NCBI GenBank assembly: GCA_030646295.1
Contig: JAUSND010000002.1
Location: 124,001-188,000 of the forward strand
DNA length: 64,000 nucleotides
Reading direction: 5' to 3'
Origin: Moraxellaceae bacterium
Lineage (GTDB): Bacteria; Pseudomonadota; Gammaproteobacteria; Pseudomonadales; Moraxellaceae
The notes beneath the pieces were generated by a model. The model saw only the letters and a list, made by a program, of their open reading frames with translations. It searched no databases and was not told where the DNA came from. Below, in pieces: positions 36,721-46,248 of the stretch. A program made the position numbers and the translations under genes. Within the stretch, counting starts at the first letter, position 1; each line of letters starts with the position of its first letter.

Positions 36721-39348
36721 TCAGACTCGTTCACTGACAAAGCCCTGCACCGAGGCCAGCGCCTCCGGCAGTTTTGCGGCATCCGTACCGCCAGCCTGGG
36801 CCATATCCGGGCGGCCACCACCCTTGCCACCAACCTGCTGGGCCACAAAGCTCACCAGATCACCCGCCTTGACCTTTGTGGTGAGATCCGCACTCACCCC
36901 GACAACCAGACTGACCTTGCCGTCCGCAACCGTAGACAACACCACGACACTGGAACCCAGCTTGTTGCGCAACTGGTCCATGGTGTCACGCAGTGTCTTG
37001 GGATCGACCCCATCCAGCCGTGCAGCAAGCACCTTTGCACCATTAATACTGATGGCGCTATTGAGCAAATCATCACCGGCAGAAGCGGCAAGCTTCATCT
37101 TCAGACGCTCTAGCTCCTTTTCAAGCTCGCGATTCCGGTCAGCCAGGGCACGGACCTTTTCGGCCACCTGCACGGCAGGTGCGCGCACAAGAGCCGCCAC
37201 TTCACCCAGTGCAGCTTCACCAGCCTTCACATAGGCCAGCGCACCAGCGCCGGTTTTGGCCTCAAGGCGACGTACACCGGCAGCCACACCACCTTCACCG
37301 GTAATCTTGATGAGACCGATATCTCCGGTGCGCGACACGTGAGTGCCCCCACAAAGCTCGATAGAGAAGCCCGGCGTACCCATGGACAGCACACGAACCA
37401 TGTCCCCGTATTTTTCCCCGAACAGTGCCATTGCACCTTTGGCGCGTGCCGTTTCAATATCAGTCACTTCGGTGTTCACTGCGTTGTTGCCCAGCACCTC
37501 GGCATTCACCATTGCCTCAATTGCATCAAGCTGCTCTGCCTTGATCGCTTCAGGATGGGAAAAATCAAAACGCAGGTAGTCCGCACACACCAGTGAGCCC
37601 TTCTGCTGGACATGCGTGCCCAGAATCTTGCGCAGAGCTGCATGCAGCAAATGCGTTGCGGAGTGATTGCGTGCCGTGGCCTGGCGAAGATCGGCCCGCG
37701 CTTCTGCACCGACCTGCTCGCCCACACTGATCGTGCCTCGCGTTACTACACCATGATGCAGATGTGCGCCGCCCACTTTGGTCGTGTCGCGCACCTCAAA
37801 ACGATTACTGCCATGATCAATAAAACCGCTGTCGCCCGCCTGACCGCCCGACTCGGCATAGAACGGCGTTGCATCCAGCACCACCACTCCCTGCTCGCCT
37901 TCACTCAGGCTGTTGACCTTGTCAGCGCCCTTGAAAATGGCAATGACACGCCCCTGCCCGACCGTCCCCTCATAACCGAGAAACCGGGTGTCGGCATCAA
38001 CCTTGATCAACGAGTTGTAGTCCAGATCAAAGCTGGAGGCAGAACGTGAGCGCTCGCGCTGAGCCGTCATGGCTTTTTCAAAACCGGCCTCGTCAACGGT
38101 GAGATTTCGCTCACGCGCAATATCCGCCGTAAGGTCCACCGGAAAGCCATAGGTGTCGTACAGCAGGAAAACCGTTTCACCCGGAATCTCGGTACCCGTG
38201 AAGCCCGCCAGATCCTGCTCGAGGATTTTAAGACCCTGTTCCAGCGTCTTGGCAAACTGTTCTTCCTCGGTTTTCAGTGTGCGCTCGATATGAGACTGCT
38301 GCGCTTTCAGCTCGGGGTAGGCTTCACCCATCTCCATCGCCAATGCAGCGACAATCCTGTGGAAAAACGGTCCGGTAGCACCCAGCTTGTTGCCATGACG
38401 GCAGGCACGACGAATGATGCGGCGCAGCACATAACCACGGCCTTCATTCGAGGGAACCACGCCATCTGCAATCAGGAAGGAACAGGAGCGAATGTGATCG
38501 GCCACTACCTTGAGGGATGACTGGCTGTCATTCTGACAGCCAATCGCTGCAGCAGCTGCGTTGAGCAGGCTCTGGAACAGATCGATCTCGTAATTGGCAT
38601 GCACATGCTGCATGACGGCAGAAATACGCTCAAGACCCATGCCGGTATCCACCGAAGGAGCAGGCAGCGGATGCAGCACACCGTCAGCCGTGCGGTTGAA
38701 CTGCATGAACACGTTGTTCCAGATCTCGATGTAACGATCACCGTCTTCATCTGGCGAGCCCGGAGGGCCACCCGCAACATCCGCACCGTGATCGTAGAAA
38801 ATTTCCGTGCATGGTCCACAAGGGCCCGTATCACCCATCGCCCAGAAGTTGTCAGATGCGTACTGTGCGCCCTTGTTGTCACCGATGCGGATAATGCGCT
38901 CGGCAGGCACACCAATTTCATCATTCCAGAGTGCATACGCTTCATCGTCGGTGGCATACACCGTTACCCAAAGCTTTTCCTGGGGAATGGCCAGCCACTT
39001 GGGCGAGGTCAGAAATTCCCAGGCAAAGGCAATCGCATCGCGCTTGAAGTAATCACCAAAGCTGAAGTTGCCCAGCATTTCGAAAAAGGTGTGATGACGT
39101 GCGGTATAGCCGACATTTTCGAGGTCATTATGCTTGCCGCCGGCACGCACACATTTCTGCGAAGAAACAGCTCGCGTATAGGCGCGCTTGTCGAGCCCAA
39201 GGAAACAATCCTTGAACTGGTTCATGCCGGCATTGGTGAACAGCAGGGTCGGGTCGTTCGCGGGAATAAGCGAACTGGAGGCAACGCGGGCATGCCCCTT
39301 TTCTTCAAAGAAGCGGAGAAAGGCTTCGCGGATGGCGGCGCTTTGCAT
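36721..39348 (-). CDS. alaS: Alanyl-tRNA synthetase
   Basis: A class II synthetase of 875 residues. The N-terminal catalytic part begins with [22 protein letters not shown]; the editing domain carries the zinc ligands in [13 protein letters not shown] and [13 protein letters not shown]; the C-terminal domain ends with the DHHA1-type segment [15 protein letters not shown]. All expected domains are present and full length. Confidence 0.97.
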   Translation of the reverse strand: MQSAAIREAFLRFFEEKGHARVASSSLIPANDPTLLFTNAGMNQFKDCFLGLDKRAYTRAVSSQKCVRAGGKHNDLENVGYTARHHTFFEMLGNFSFGDYFKRDAIAFAWEFLTSPKWLAIPQEKLWVTVYATDDEAYALWNDEIGVPAERIIRIGDNKGAQYASDNFWAMGDTGPCGPCTEIFYDHGADVAGGPPGSPDEDGDRYIEIWNNVFMQFNRTADGVLHPLPAPSVDTGMGLERISAVMQHVHANYEIDLFQSLLNAAAAAIGCQNDSQSSLKVVADHIRSCSFLIADGVVPSNEGRGYVLRRIIRRACRHGNKLGATGPFFHRIVAALAMEMGEAYPELKAQQSHIERTLKTEEEQFAKTLEQGLKILEQDLAGFTGTEIPGETVFLLYDTYGFPVDLTADIARERNLTVDEAGFEKAMTAQRERSRSASSFDLDYNSLIKVDADTRFLGYEGTVGQGRVIAIFKGADKVNSLSEGEQGVVVLDATPFYAESGGQAGDSGFIDHGSNRFEVRDTTKVGGAHLHHGVVTRGTISVGEQVGAEARADLRQATARNHSATHLLHAALRKILGTHVQQKGSLVCADYLRFDFSHPEAIKAEQLDAIEAMVNAEVLGNNAVNTEVTDIETARAKGAMALFGEKYGDMVRVLSMGTPGFSIELCGGTHVSRTGDIGLIKITGEGGVAAGVRRLEAKTGAGALAYVKAGEAALGEVAALVRAPAVQVAEKVRALADRNRELEKELERLKMKLAASAGDDLLNSAISINGAKVLAARLDGVDPKTLRDTMDQLRNKLGSSVVVLSTVADGKVSLVVGVSADLTTKVKAGDLVSFVAQQVGGKGGGRPDMAQAGGTDAAKLPEALASVQGFVSERV

Positions 39349-39465
39349 TCAGAACTCCGGACTGTGCCCAATGGCGGATGGCAATCAAAGACCGGCGATT
39401 ATATAGACTCAAGGGACTGATTCGTAGGGGAAAAAGCAGGGAAAACCGACCGACCTGAACGATGG

Positions 39466-39987
39466 CTAATCGTCCTCTGGCAACCGTCCTTTCAGGGCAG
39501 CACTGATCTCGCCCCCTGCAAAGCCCCGATACTGCAGAAAGCGCAGCTGCCTGGCCCGCTCTTTGGGGGTGCTTGCCGGGGACTGGCCAAAGCGACGCTG
39601 ACACACCTCCACGGCCCGCTCACGCCAGTCATAGCCACTGGCCTCCAGTGCAACATGGGCGGCCTCCTTGTCGACACCCCGTTCACGCAGAGCCATCTCG
39701 ATAACACGCGGCCCGTAGCCACGCTCAGCACGACTGCGTACAAACAGTTCGGAAAACCGCTCATCCGATTGCAGGTTGCGCACCTGAAGCTCGGCAATAA
39801 CTGCATCAATCAGGCTTGCATCTCCGCCCATTTCACGCAGTTTATCGCGTATCTCGCCAGCTGAGTGCTCACGCCGTGCCAGCATGGCAAGGGCACGTCC
39901 ATGCAGGGCATCACGGGAGAGGGGCGCCTGAGTTCGCCCCTCTCCCGCACTCGCGCCTCGATCAGATGTCGGCTTCGTCGTAGACAT
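39466..39987 (-). CDS. recX: Regulatory protein RecX
   Basis: RecX binds RecA filaments and restrains their activity. The product has 173 residues made of three-helix repeats: [50 protein letters not shown], and a C-terminal [25 protein letters not shown] place the start at ATG 39987, which overlaps the 3' end of recA by 26 nt; the N-terminal 28 residues are poorly conserved, so a later start cannot be excluded. Confidence 0.92.
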   Translation of the reverse strand: MSTTKPTSDRGASAGEGRTQAPLSRDALHGRALAMLARREHSAGEIRDKLREMGGDASLIDAVIAELQVRNLQSDERFSELFVRSRAERGYGPRVIEMALRERGVDKEAAHVALEASGYDWRERAVEVCQRRFGQSPASTPKERARQLRFLQYRGFAGGEISAALKGRLPEDD

Positions 39988-41011
39988 CGGCGCCGAGATC
40001 TTCTTCCACTGGCGGCTTGATGTCGCCAATCAGCTGGTCACGAATCTGCTTTTCGATGTCCTGCGCAATGGCCGGATTCTCTTCCAGGAACTTGCAAGCA
40101 TTACCCTTGCCCTGACCGATCTTGCTGCCCTGATAGGCATACCAGGCGCCGGACTTGTCCACGAGCCCCAGCTTCACCCCCAGATCAACGACCTCGCCCA
40201 GCCGGTTGATGCCATGACCATAGAGAATCTGGAACTCGGCCTCCTTGAAGGGAGGGGCCACCTTGTTCTTGACCACCTTGACGCGGGTTTCTGAACCGAC
40301 AACCTCTTCGCCTTCCTTGACTGCTCCGGTACGACGGATATCCATACGTACGGAGGCATAGAACTTGAGGGCGTTACCACCGGTGGTGGTTTCGGGATTA
40401 CCAAACATCACGCCGATCTTCATGCGGATCTGGTTGATAAAGATGACCAGTGTATTCGAGCGCTTGACGTTACCGGTGATCTTGCGCAGCGCTTGCGACA
40501 TCAGTCGCGCCTGCAGACCCATGTGGGAATCACCCATTTCACCTTCGATTTCGGCACGTGGCGTCAGGGCGGCTACGGAGTCGACCACAATCACATCCAC
40601 GGCACCGGAGCGCACCAGCATGTCCGTGATTTCCAAGGCCTGCTCGCCTGTATCCGGCTGCGATACCAGCAGATCCTCAACGTTCACACCCAGTTTGCCG
40701 GCATAGTTGGGGTCAAGGGCATGCTCGGCATCCACAAAGGCAGCCGTGCCACCAGCGCGCTGGCAGGCAGCAATGACCTGAAGGGTCAGCGTCGTCTTGC
40801 CGGAAGACTCCGGGCCATAGATTTCAACGATACGGCCACGCGGCAGACCACCAATGCCAAGCGCGATATCAAGACCAAGAGAACCAGTGGAAATGGACGG
40901 AATGGCACCCGATGCCGGTTGATCGCCAAGGCGCATGACGGAGCCTTTGCCAAACTGTTTTTCAATCTGGGAAAGGGCGGCGGAAAGGGCTTTTTGCTTG
41001 TTTGCGTCCAT
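39962..41011 (-). CDS. recA: Recombinase A
   Basis: RecA is the strand-exchange recombinase and SOS co-protease. The product has 349 residues. Walker A is GPESSGKTT; loop and core signatures [39 protein letters not shown] are intact, and the C-terminus is acidic ([14 protein letters not shown]). A LexA box lies 58 bp upstream of the start. Confidence 0.99.
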   Translation of the reverse strand: MDANKQKALSAALSQIEKQFGKGSVMRLGDQPASGAIPSISTGSLGLDIALGIGGLPRGRIVEIYGPESSGKTTLTLQVIAACQRAGGTAAFVDAEHALDPNYAGKLGVNVEDLLVSQPDTGEQALEITDMLVRSGAVDVIVVDSVAALTPRAEIEGEMGDSHMGLQARLMSQALRKITGNVKRSNTLVIFINQIRMKIGVMFGNPETTTGGNALKFYASVRMDIRRTGAVKEGEEVVGSETRVKVVKNKVAPPFKEAEFQILYGHGINRLGEVVDLGVKLGLVDKSGAWYAYQGSKIGQGKGNACKFLEENPAIAQDIEKQIRDQLIGDIKPPVEEDLGADVYDEADI

Positions 41012-41068
41012 TATTGGATCCTCAATATTGTCTTAACGTTACGTGTCGGTTTCTTCATGAAAGTCATG

Positions 41069-41084
41069 CTGTCCATGCGTACAG
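41069..41084 (-). promoter_or_regulatory. LexA (SOS) box of recA
   Basis: CTGTCCATGCGTACAG, matching the gammaproteobacterial consensus CTG-N10-CAG with CTGT/ACAG on both sides. It lies between the pncC stop and the recA start, as expected for a SOS-controlled recA promoter. Confidence 0.85.
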
Positions 41085-41091
41085 TATCGTG

Positions 41092-41595
41092 TCACAGCTT
41101 TTTGTTGCTGGCAACACCCATTTGCCTGATCAATCCGGAAAGCGCCTTTTCAACCGTCTGCTGACGTACGGCCGTGCGATCGCCGGGAAAAAGACAACAC
41201 TCGGCAATCACCCCCTGCGGACCCGCCCAAGCCAGCCAAACCGTCCCCACAGGCTTGTCCGGACTGCCGCCATCCGGGCCCGCCACTCCACTTACCGCCA
41301 CCGCCCAGGTCACCCCGGCACGGGCGCGTGCGCCATCCGCCATGGCACGTACCACTGCCTCGCTGACAGCTCCCCCAGCCCTGAGAAGCTCCGGCGCAAC
41401 CCCTAACTCAACGGCCTTGGCCTTGTTGGAGTAGGTCACCCAGCCGCGCTCGAACCAGCCCGAACTGCCGGCAATGCGCGTGACCGCTTCGGCAATGCCA
41501 CCTCCCGTACAGGATTCTGCGGTCGCCAGAGTTGCTGATGATGCCCTTGATAGCTGGCCAAGCTGATCGGCCAGCTCCGTGATCCTGTCTGTCAT
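41092..41595 (-). CDS. pncC: Nicotinamide-nucleotide amidohydrolase (PncC, CinA C-terminal domain)
   Basis: This enzyme deamidates NMN to nicotinic acid mononucleotide in pyridine nucleotide recycling. The product has 167 residues, only the C-terminal domain of CinA. Motifs: [51 protein letters not shown]. It precedes recA as cinA does in many bacteria and is divergent from mutS. Confidence 0.93.
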   Translation of the reverse strand: MTDRITELADQLGQLSRASSATLATAESCTGGGIAEAVTRIAGSSGWFERGWVTYSNKAKAVELGVAPELLRAGGAVSEAVVRAMADGARARAGVTWAVAVSGVAGPDGGSPDKPVGTVWLAWAGPQGVIAECCLFPGDRTAVRQQTVEKALSGLIRQMGVASNKKL

Positions 41596-41747
41596 GCCTA
41601 CTCCCCGAAAGCCGCCACCTTACCCACTCCGCCTCGCCGCAACCAGTGTGCAAACACGTATCAATCTGTGCGACATCCACCCGACACTGGTTCCGGGCGG
41701 CCTCACTCCGTATCATCCCGCTTTCTCATGCCCGCCTGCGAAAACTG

Positions 41748-44318
41748 ATGACGATGAGCACGGACAGCCTGAACGACCACACCCCAATGATGCAGCAGTA
41801 CCTGCGCATCAAGGCCGAACACCCGAACGAGCTCATTTTTTATCGCATGGGCGATTTCTACGAGCTGTTTTTCGACGACGCCGTCAAGGCGGCACGTCTG
41901 CTCGACATCACCCTGACGGCTCGCGGAAAGTCAGGTGGCAAACCGATTGCCATGGCCGGCGTCCCCTACCATGCAGCAGAGTCCTACCTCGGCAAGCTGA
42001 CACGACTGGGCGAATCCGTTGTCATCTGCGAACAGATTGGCGATCCGGCCACCAGCAAGGGCCCTGTCGAGCGTGCCGTGGCACGTATCGTCACCCCCGG
42101 CACGGTCAGTGATGAAGCCTTCCTGGATGAACGTCGCGATACGCTGCTCTGCGCCATTCACATCCTGGAAGACCGTATCGGCATTGCCATGATGGACCTG
42201 GCCGGCGGTCGCTTCAGCGTTCAGGAGGTCTCCGGCATTGATGCATTGGCAGCCGAACTGGCCCGCATCGACCCCGCCGAGTTGCTGGTTGCCGAAGACA
42301 GCCTCTTGCTCGATGCATTCGGCGAGCGTCGTGGCCTGCGCAAACGCCTGCCCTGGGAGTTTGAGACGGATGCCGCCATTCGTCTGCTGTGCCAGCAATT
42401 CCAGGTACAGGATCTGCAGGGTTTCGGCTGTGCCGGCCTGACCGCAGGGCTGGGGGCAGCGGGCGCCCTGCTCGGCTATGCGAAGGAAACCCAGCGCACC
42501 GCCCTGCCACACCTGCGCGGTCTGCGCGTGGACTCGACCAAAGACAGCCTGCAACTTGACCCTGCCACACGCCGCAACCTGGAGCTCACCCAGAACCTGA
42601 GTGGCGAATTTGAGCACAGTCTCGCCTGGGTACTTGATCGCTGCGCTTCGGCCATGGGCAGCCGCCTGCTGCGGCGCTGGCTGCACCAGCCCCTGCGCGA
42701 CCGTGTCACCCTTCTGCGTCGTCAGGAAGCCGTCGCCGAGCTGCAACAGAATTACCGCTTCGAACCGCTGCGGGAAATCCTGCGCGATGTCGGCGATGTC
42801 GAACGCATTCTGGCACGCGTCGCCCTGAAATCCGCGCGCCCGCGTGATCTCTCGCGCCTGCGCGACACACTGGCACTGCTGCCGCAACTGCAGGCTGACT
42901 TGCGTGCACTGCAAACACCGCACATGCAGGACATTGCGCGGCAGATTTCCGAGCACCCGGCACTGGTCGACCTGCTGACACGCGCTATTATCGAATCCCC
43001 TCCCGTTGTCATGCGCGATGGCGGCGTGATTGCCGAAGGCTTTGATGCCGAGCTGGACGAGCTGCGCGCGCTCAGTGCAAATGCAGGCGACTACCTGCTG
43101 CAACTGGAACAGCGCGAGCGCGATATGACCGGCATCAGCACACTGAAAGTCGGTTACAACCGTGTCAGCGGCTATTACATCGAGCTCTCCCGTGCGCAAG
43201 CCGAAAATGCACCAGCACATTTCATCAGACGCCAGACACTGAAAAATGCCGAACGGTTCATTACTCCGGAATTAAAGGCATTTGAAGACAAGGCGCTGTC
43301 GGCATCATCTCGTGCACTGGCACGTGAAAAGGCACTTTACGACGAGCTTCTGGAACGCCTGATCACAGACTTGCCGGTACTGCAGGTCACCGGTGAAAAC
43401 CTGTCGGAGCTTGATGTACTTGCCACATTTTCCGAGCGCGCCTGCACGCTGAACATGTGCTGCCCGGAGCTGGTCGACGAGCCCGGGATTTTTATCGAAG
43501 CCGGCCGCCATCTGGTGGTTGAGCAGGTGCTCGACGCACCCTTTACGCCGAACTCGGTGACCCTTGCCCCCGAGCGTCGCATGCTGGTCATTACCGGCCC
43601 GAACATGGGCGGTAAATCCACGTTCATGCGCCAGACTGCACTGATTGTGCTGCTCACCCATGTCGGTTGTTTTGTGCCCGCCAGCAGTGCCCGCATTGGC
43701 CCGGTTGATCGCATTTTCACGCGTATCGGCTCATCCGATGATCTTGCCGGCGGCCGCTCCACGTTCATGGTGGAAATGACAGAGACGGCGAACATCCTCA
43801 ACAATGCCACAACAGAAAGCCTGGTGCTGATGGATGAGGTCGGGCGTGGCACCAGCACCTTTGATGGCCTGTCGCTGGCGTGGGCGGCAGCAGATTATCT
43901 GGCGCGGGAACTGAAAGCACTGACACTGTTTGCGACGCATTATTTCGAGCTGACAGCCCTGCCGAACGAGTGCGATGGTGTCGTAAATGTGCATTTGTCC
44001 GCCGCCGAGCATGGCGACCGCATCCTGTTCCTGCATAGCGTCAAGGAAGGCCCTGCCAGCCAGAGTTACGGCCTGCAGGTTGCCCAGTTGGCCGGCATCC
44101 CGGGTCGCGTGATTACCGCAGCCCGCCACAAGCTGGCTCAACTGGAGAATCAGGAAGTACGTACCCAGCTGGTCAGTCAGGCGGCCGGACCGCAGCAGAA
44201 CGACCTGTTTGCCAGCGGCCCCAGTGCCGCCGAGCGCCAGCTGGCCGCACTGGACCCGGATGAACTCAGCCCGAAAGCCGCGCTGGAAGCACTGTATTCA
44301 CTGAAAAAGCTGCTGTAA
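41748..44318 (+). CDS. mutS: DNA mismatch repair protein MutS
   Basis: MutS recognises mispairs and starts mismatch repair. The product has 856 residues. The N-terminal mismatch-binding motif is [11 protein letters not shown]; the ATPase has [13 protein letters not shown] (Walker A), [16 protein letters not shown] (Walker B/D-loop) and FATHYFELT. The start is ATG 41748, with a second in-frame ATG at 41754; the extension to 41646 runs back over the pncC promoter side. Confidence 0.97.
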   Translation: MTMSTDSLNDHTPMMQQYLRIKAEHPNELIFYRMGDFYELFFDDAVKAARLLDITLTARGKSGGKPIAMAGVPYHAAESYLGKLTRLGESVVICEQIGDPATSKGPVERAVARIVTPGTVSDEAFLDERRDTLLCAIHILEDRIGIAMMDLAGGRFSVQEVSGIDALAAELARIDPAELLVAEDSLLLDAFGERRGLRKRLPWEFETDAAIRLLCQQFQVQDLQGFGCAGLTAGLGAAGALLGYAKETQRTALPHLRGLRVDSTKDSLQLDPATRRNLELTQNLSGEFEHSLAWVLDRCASAMGSRLLRRWLHQPLRDRVTLLRRQEAVAELQQNYRFEPLREILRDVGDVERILARVALKSARPRDLSRLRDTLALLPQLQADLRALQTPHMQDIARQISEHPALVDLLTRAIIESPPVVMRDGGVIAEGFDAELDELRALSANAGDYLLQLEQRERDMTGISTLKVGYNRVSGYYIELSRAQAENAPAHFIRRQTLKNAERFITPELKAFEDKALSASSRALAREKALYDELLERLITDLPVLQVTGENLSELDVLATFSERACTLNMCCPELVDEPGIFIEAGRHLVVEQVLDAPFTPNSVTLAPERRMLVITGPNMGGKSTFMRQTALIVLLTHVGCFVPASSARIGPVDRIFTRIGSSDDLAGGRSTFMVEMTETANILNNATTESLVLMDEVGRGTSTFDGLSLAWAAADYLARELKALTLFATHYFELTALPNECDGVVNVHLSAAEHGDRILFLHSVKEGPASQSYGLQVAQLAGIPGRVITAARHKLAQLENQEVRTQLVSQAAGPQQNDLFASGPSAAERQLAALDPDELSPKAALEALYSLKKLL

Positions 44319-44433
44319 CGTCAAGGCAGCCCTGATGGCATCAGGATGCCTTATCTGTTGATCGTGAATTGCCAGTCTCCGGGACAGGCAGTAGACTAGC
44401 CGCCGCTTTCAGCACCACCCGAGGTAGATAAGC

Positions 44434-44757
44434 ATGACCTTTGTCGTCACCGAAAACTGTATCAAGTGCAAGTACCAGGATTGCGTTGAAGTCTGCCCGG
44501 TGGACTGCTTCTACGAAGGCCCGAACTTCCTCGTCATTCACCCGGACGAGTGCATTGACTGCGCACTCTGCGAGCCCGAGTGCCCGGCGAACGCCATCTT
44601 CTCCGAGGATGAAGTACCGGCAAACCAGAAGGAATTCACCAAGCTCAACGCCGAACTGGCCGAGGTATGGCCAAACATCACCGAAAAGGGTGATGCCCCG
44701 GCTGATGCCAAGGAGTGGGATGGCAAGCCGAACAAGCTTCCCCTGCTCGAGCGCTAG
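44434..44757 (+). CDS. fdxA: Seven-iron ferredoxin
   Basis: A 107-residue [3Fe-4S][4Fe-4S] ferredoxin. Cysteines are arranged as in Azotobacter FdI: C9, C17 and C50 for the 3Fe cluster; C21, C40, C43 and C46 for the 4Fe cluster; the extra C12 and C25 are also present. The long C-terminal tail ends in KLPLLER. It follows mutS, and its 3' side carries the RsmZ-like RNA, as in Pseudomonas. Confidence 0.96.
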   Translation: MTFVVTENCIKCKYQDCVEVCPVDCFYEGPNFLVIHPDECIDCALCEPECPANAIFSEDEVPANQKEFTKLNAELAEVWPNITEKGDAPADAKEWDGKPNKLPLLER

Positions 44758-44797
44758 GACAGGAACGCTCAACACTGCGCTCCTGACAGGCAGAAAC

Positions 44798-44828
44798 AAA
44801 AAAGGCAGCCCGAAAGGCTGCCTTTTTT
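44798..44828 (+). terminator. Rho-independent terminator of fdxA
   Basis: Perfect 13-bp stem AAAAAAGGCAGCC / GGCTGCCTTTTTT with loop CGAAA, 40 bp past the stop codon. Confidence 0.9.
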
Positions 44829-44865
44829 GTTGGCCGGCTGCATGTTGCTGCAACAGGCCCTGAAT

Positions 44866-44999
44866 TAAAAAGGGGCGGAAACCGCCCCTCGTCTCAGATC
44901 TCTGGCTCCCTGCCTGACGACCCGCTACCTCCATGTGCCCCTGTTCCCTGGGCTGACCATCCTGGTCACTATCCTTTTCCCTGTCGCTGCCTTGCGACA
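44866..44999 (-). ncRNA. rsmZ: RsmZ-like CsrA-sequestering small RNA
   Basis: About 134 nt with no credible protein frame. Read on the minus strand, the RNA opens with TGTCGC-AAGGCA-GCGACA, a 6-bp 5' stem. Six GGA motifs follow at RNA positions 20, 26, 38, 53, 68 and 91. Two are presented in 5-nt loops on short stems: TGACC-AGGAT-GGTCA and GGC-AGGGA-GCC. It ends in the terminator GGGGCGG-TTT-CCGCCCC-TTTTT. This is the architecture of CsrB/RsmZ RNAs, which bind several CsrA dimers and relieve its repression. The place beside fdxA is where rsmZ lies in Pseudomonas. Confidence 0.8.
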
Positions 45000-45005
45000 A
45001 CTTGG

Positions 45006-45033
45006 ATACTAGGCTTTTGCCCTTTCATCTCAA
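45006..45033 (-). promoter_or_regulatory. Promoter of the RsmZ-like RNA
   Basis: Minus strand: TTGAGA (45033-45028), 16-bp spacer, TAGTAT (45011-45006). This predicts a start at about 44999, exactly the first base of the 5' stem of the RNA. Confidence 0.6.
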
Positions 45034-45170
45034 GAGGGAGGAAACCAGCAAGCGCTCATTCCGCAAATCCGAAAAATAAAATATAGCAATAAAATCATAT
45101 TGTTATATTTTAACCAAGGCATTTAACCTGCCTTCTTGCACAACACATTGCTCAAAAATCGCACAGACCT

Positions 45171-45188
45171 GCTGAGATATCTCGCACA
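45171..45188 (-). promoter_or_regulatory. Candidate GacA upstream activating sequence
   Basis: TGTGCGAGATATCTCAGC, containing the perfect palindrome GAGATATCTC. It matches 9 of the 14 defined positions of the GacA site TGTAAG-N2-AT-N2-CTTACA. The centre is about 180 bp upstream of the predicted start, the usual distance for rsmZ UAS elements. The deviation from consensus keeps this tentative. Confidence 0.42.
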
Positions 45189-45234
45189 GGCCTGATGGTC
45201 AAAATCTCACAAAACAGCCCTGATCAGGACGGTC

Positions 45235-45699
45235 CTACATCATGGACTGCTGGTAGTTTTGCAGCCCGATACGTCCTATCAGCTCCAGTTGCGTTTCCAG
45301 CCAGTCAATATGCTCCTCTTCACTGGCCAGAATGGTCTCGAACAGCTCACGCGACCCGTAATCCCCTACCTGTTCGCAATGGGCAATCGCCACCTTGAGG
45401 TCCGGATGGGCCTGCAGCTCAAGCTTGAGGTCGCACTTCAGCATTTCCTCGACATTTTCACCAATGTAGATCTTGCCCAGATCCTGCAGGTTAGGCAGCC
45501 CCTCCAGAAAGAGGATTCGCTCAATCAGCATGTCCGCATGCTTCATCTCGTCAATAGACTCATGATATTCATGCTCGTTCAGCTTGTTGAGTCCCCAGCT
45601 CTTGAACATGCGCGCATGCAGGAAGTACTGGTTGATGGCGGTCAGCTCATTGACCAGCACCCGGTTCAGATAGGAAATAACCTGCGCATCTCCCTTCAT
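45235..45699 (-). CDS. bfr: Bacterioferritin
   Basis: A 154-residue iron-storage protein that forms a 24-mer with haem between subunits. The ferroxidase ligands E18, E51 and H54 and the haem ligand M52 are at the standard positions ([31 protein letters not shown]); E94 and the [11 protein letters not shown] cluster with E127/H130 complete the site. It is the haem-binding type. Preceded by bfd on the same strand. Confidence 0.96.
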   Translation of the reverse strand: MKGDAQVISYLNRVLVNELTAINQYFLHARMFKSWGLNKLNEHEYHESIDEMKHADMLIERILFLEGLPNLQDLGKIYIGENVEEMLKCDLKLELQAHPDLKVAIAHCEQVGDYGSRELFETILASEEEHIDWLETQLELIGRIGLQNYQQSMM

Positions 45700-45785
45700 G
45701 GTCCTGCTCTCCTTTTAACTAACGTTGACTCGCTGCCCCTTCATCCTAGGCCATAAACCCGGAGCCCGTACATATACCGGAGCAA

Positions 45786-45983
45786 TCAGGCAGCCCCGGG
45801 AATGTCGCGTGCCACCTTTGCAAGGGAGTCGTTGAGAACCTCTTTTGCGGTCAGGGCACAACGCCCGCACTGGGTGGCCACCCCAAGCGCATTGCGCAAG
45901 TCCCGCATGCTGCAACACCCGTGCTGCTGCACAGCCTTGTCGATATCTTTATCCGTCACGGCACGACAAACGCACACAAACAT
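45786..45983 (-). CDS. bfd: Bacterioferritin-associated ferredoxin
   Basis: A 65-residue [2Fe-2S] protein that reduces and mobilises iron from bacterioferritin. Cysteines lie in MFVCVCRAVTD and TQCGRC, the Bfd-type ligand set. Start is ATG 45983. A Fur box overlaps its promoter region, as expected since Bfd is induced by iron starvation. bfr follows after 86 bp. Confidence 0.94.
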   Translation of the reverse strand: MFVCVCRAVTDKDIDKAVQQHGCCSMRDLRNALGVATQCGRCALTAKEVLNDSLAKVARDIPGAA

Positions 45984-46003
45984 GATGACCAGACCCATTA
46001 AAT

Positions 46004-46022
46004 GAGAATGCTTATCATTATA
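46004..46022 (-). promoter_or_regulatory. Fur box upstream of bfd
   Basis: Minus strand reads TATAATGATAAGCATTCTC, matching the 19-bp Fur consensus GATAATGATAATCATTATC at 16 positions. It lies 21 bp upstream of the bfd ATG. Confidence 0.85.
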
Positions 46023-46094
46023 TAAGCGGTTTTATCAGGGATCAATCAGCCGCTGCTGCCAAGCGATGGAAGGAAACAACAAGGGAGGCGGGCC

Positions 46095-46121
46095 AAAAAA
46101 AAGCCCGCGTCATGCGGGCTT
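46095..46121 (-). terminator. Rho-independent terminator of the RstAB-like operon
   Basis: Stem AAGCCCGC / GCGGGCTT with a 5-nt loop, followed on the minus strand by eight T. It lies 128 bp past the sensor kinase stop. The 3' untranslated stretch also contains a small palindrome TGAAGC-GCT-GCTTCA at 46164-46178. Confidence 0.8.
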
Positions 46122-46248
46122 AAAAGGGGTACAACCAAAAAATACCAAGTGAGGAGTCCGACACTGAAGCGCTGCTTCATTAAAAGCATGATGCTCTCAG
46201 GCCGGAAAGGCGTCTGTTGGGACGATGTGAGGGTCCTGTTACAGCGTG

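Noticed and set aside
38599-39420. 273-codon plus-strand frame opposite alaS
   Set aside because: Antisense shadow; alaS is full length and conserved here.
41931-43220. 429-codon minus-strand frame inside mutS
   Set aside because: Shadow of mutS: the sense frame is conserved MutS throughout, and the antisense product shows no known motif.
44341-45000. 219-codon minus-strand open frame across the fdxA 3' half and the downstream intergenic region
   Set aside because: Antisense to fdxA, no family resemblance, low-complexity composition; the intergenic part is better explained by the RsmZ-like RNA and terminators.
46164-46178. Short palindrome TGAAGC-GCT-GCTTCA after the sensor kinase gene
   Set aside because: Only 6-bp arms, no T run and no context; not enough to call a site.
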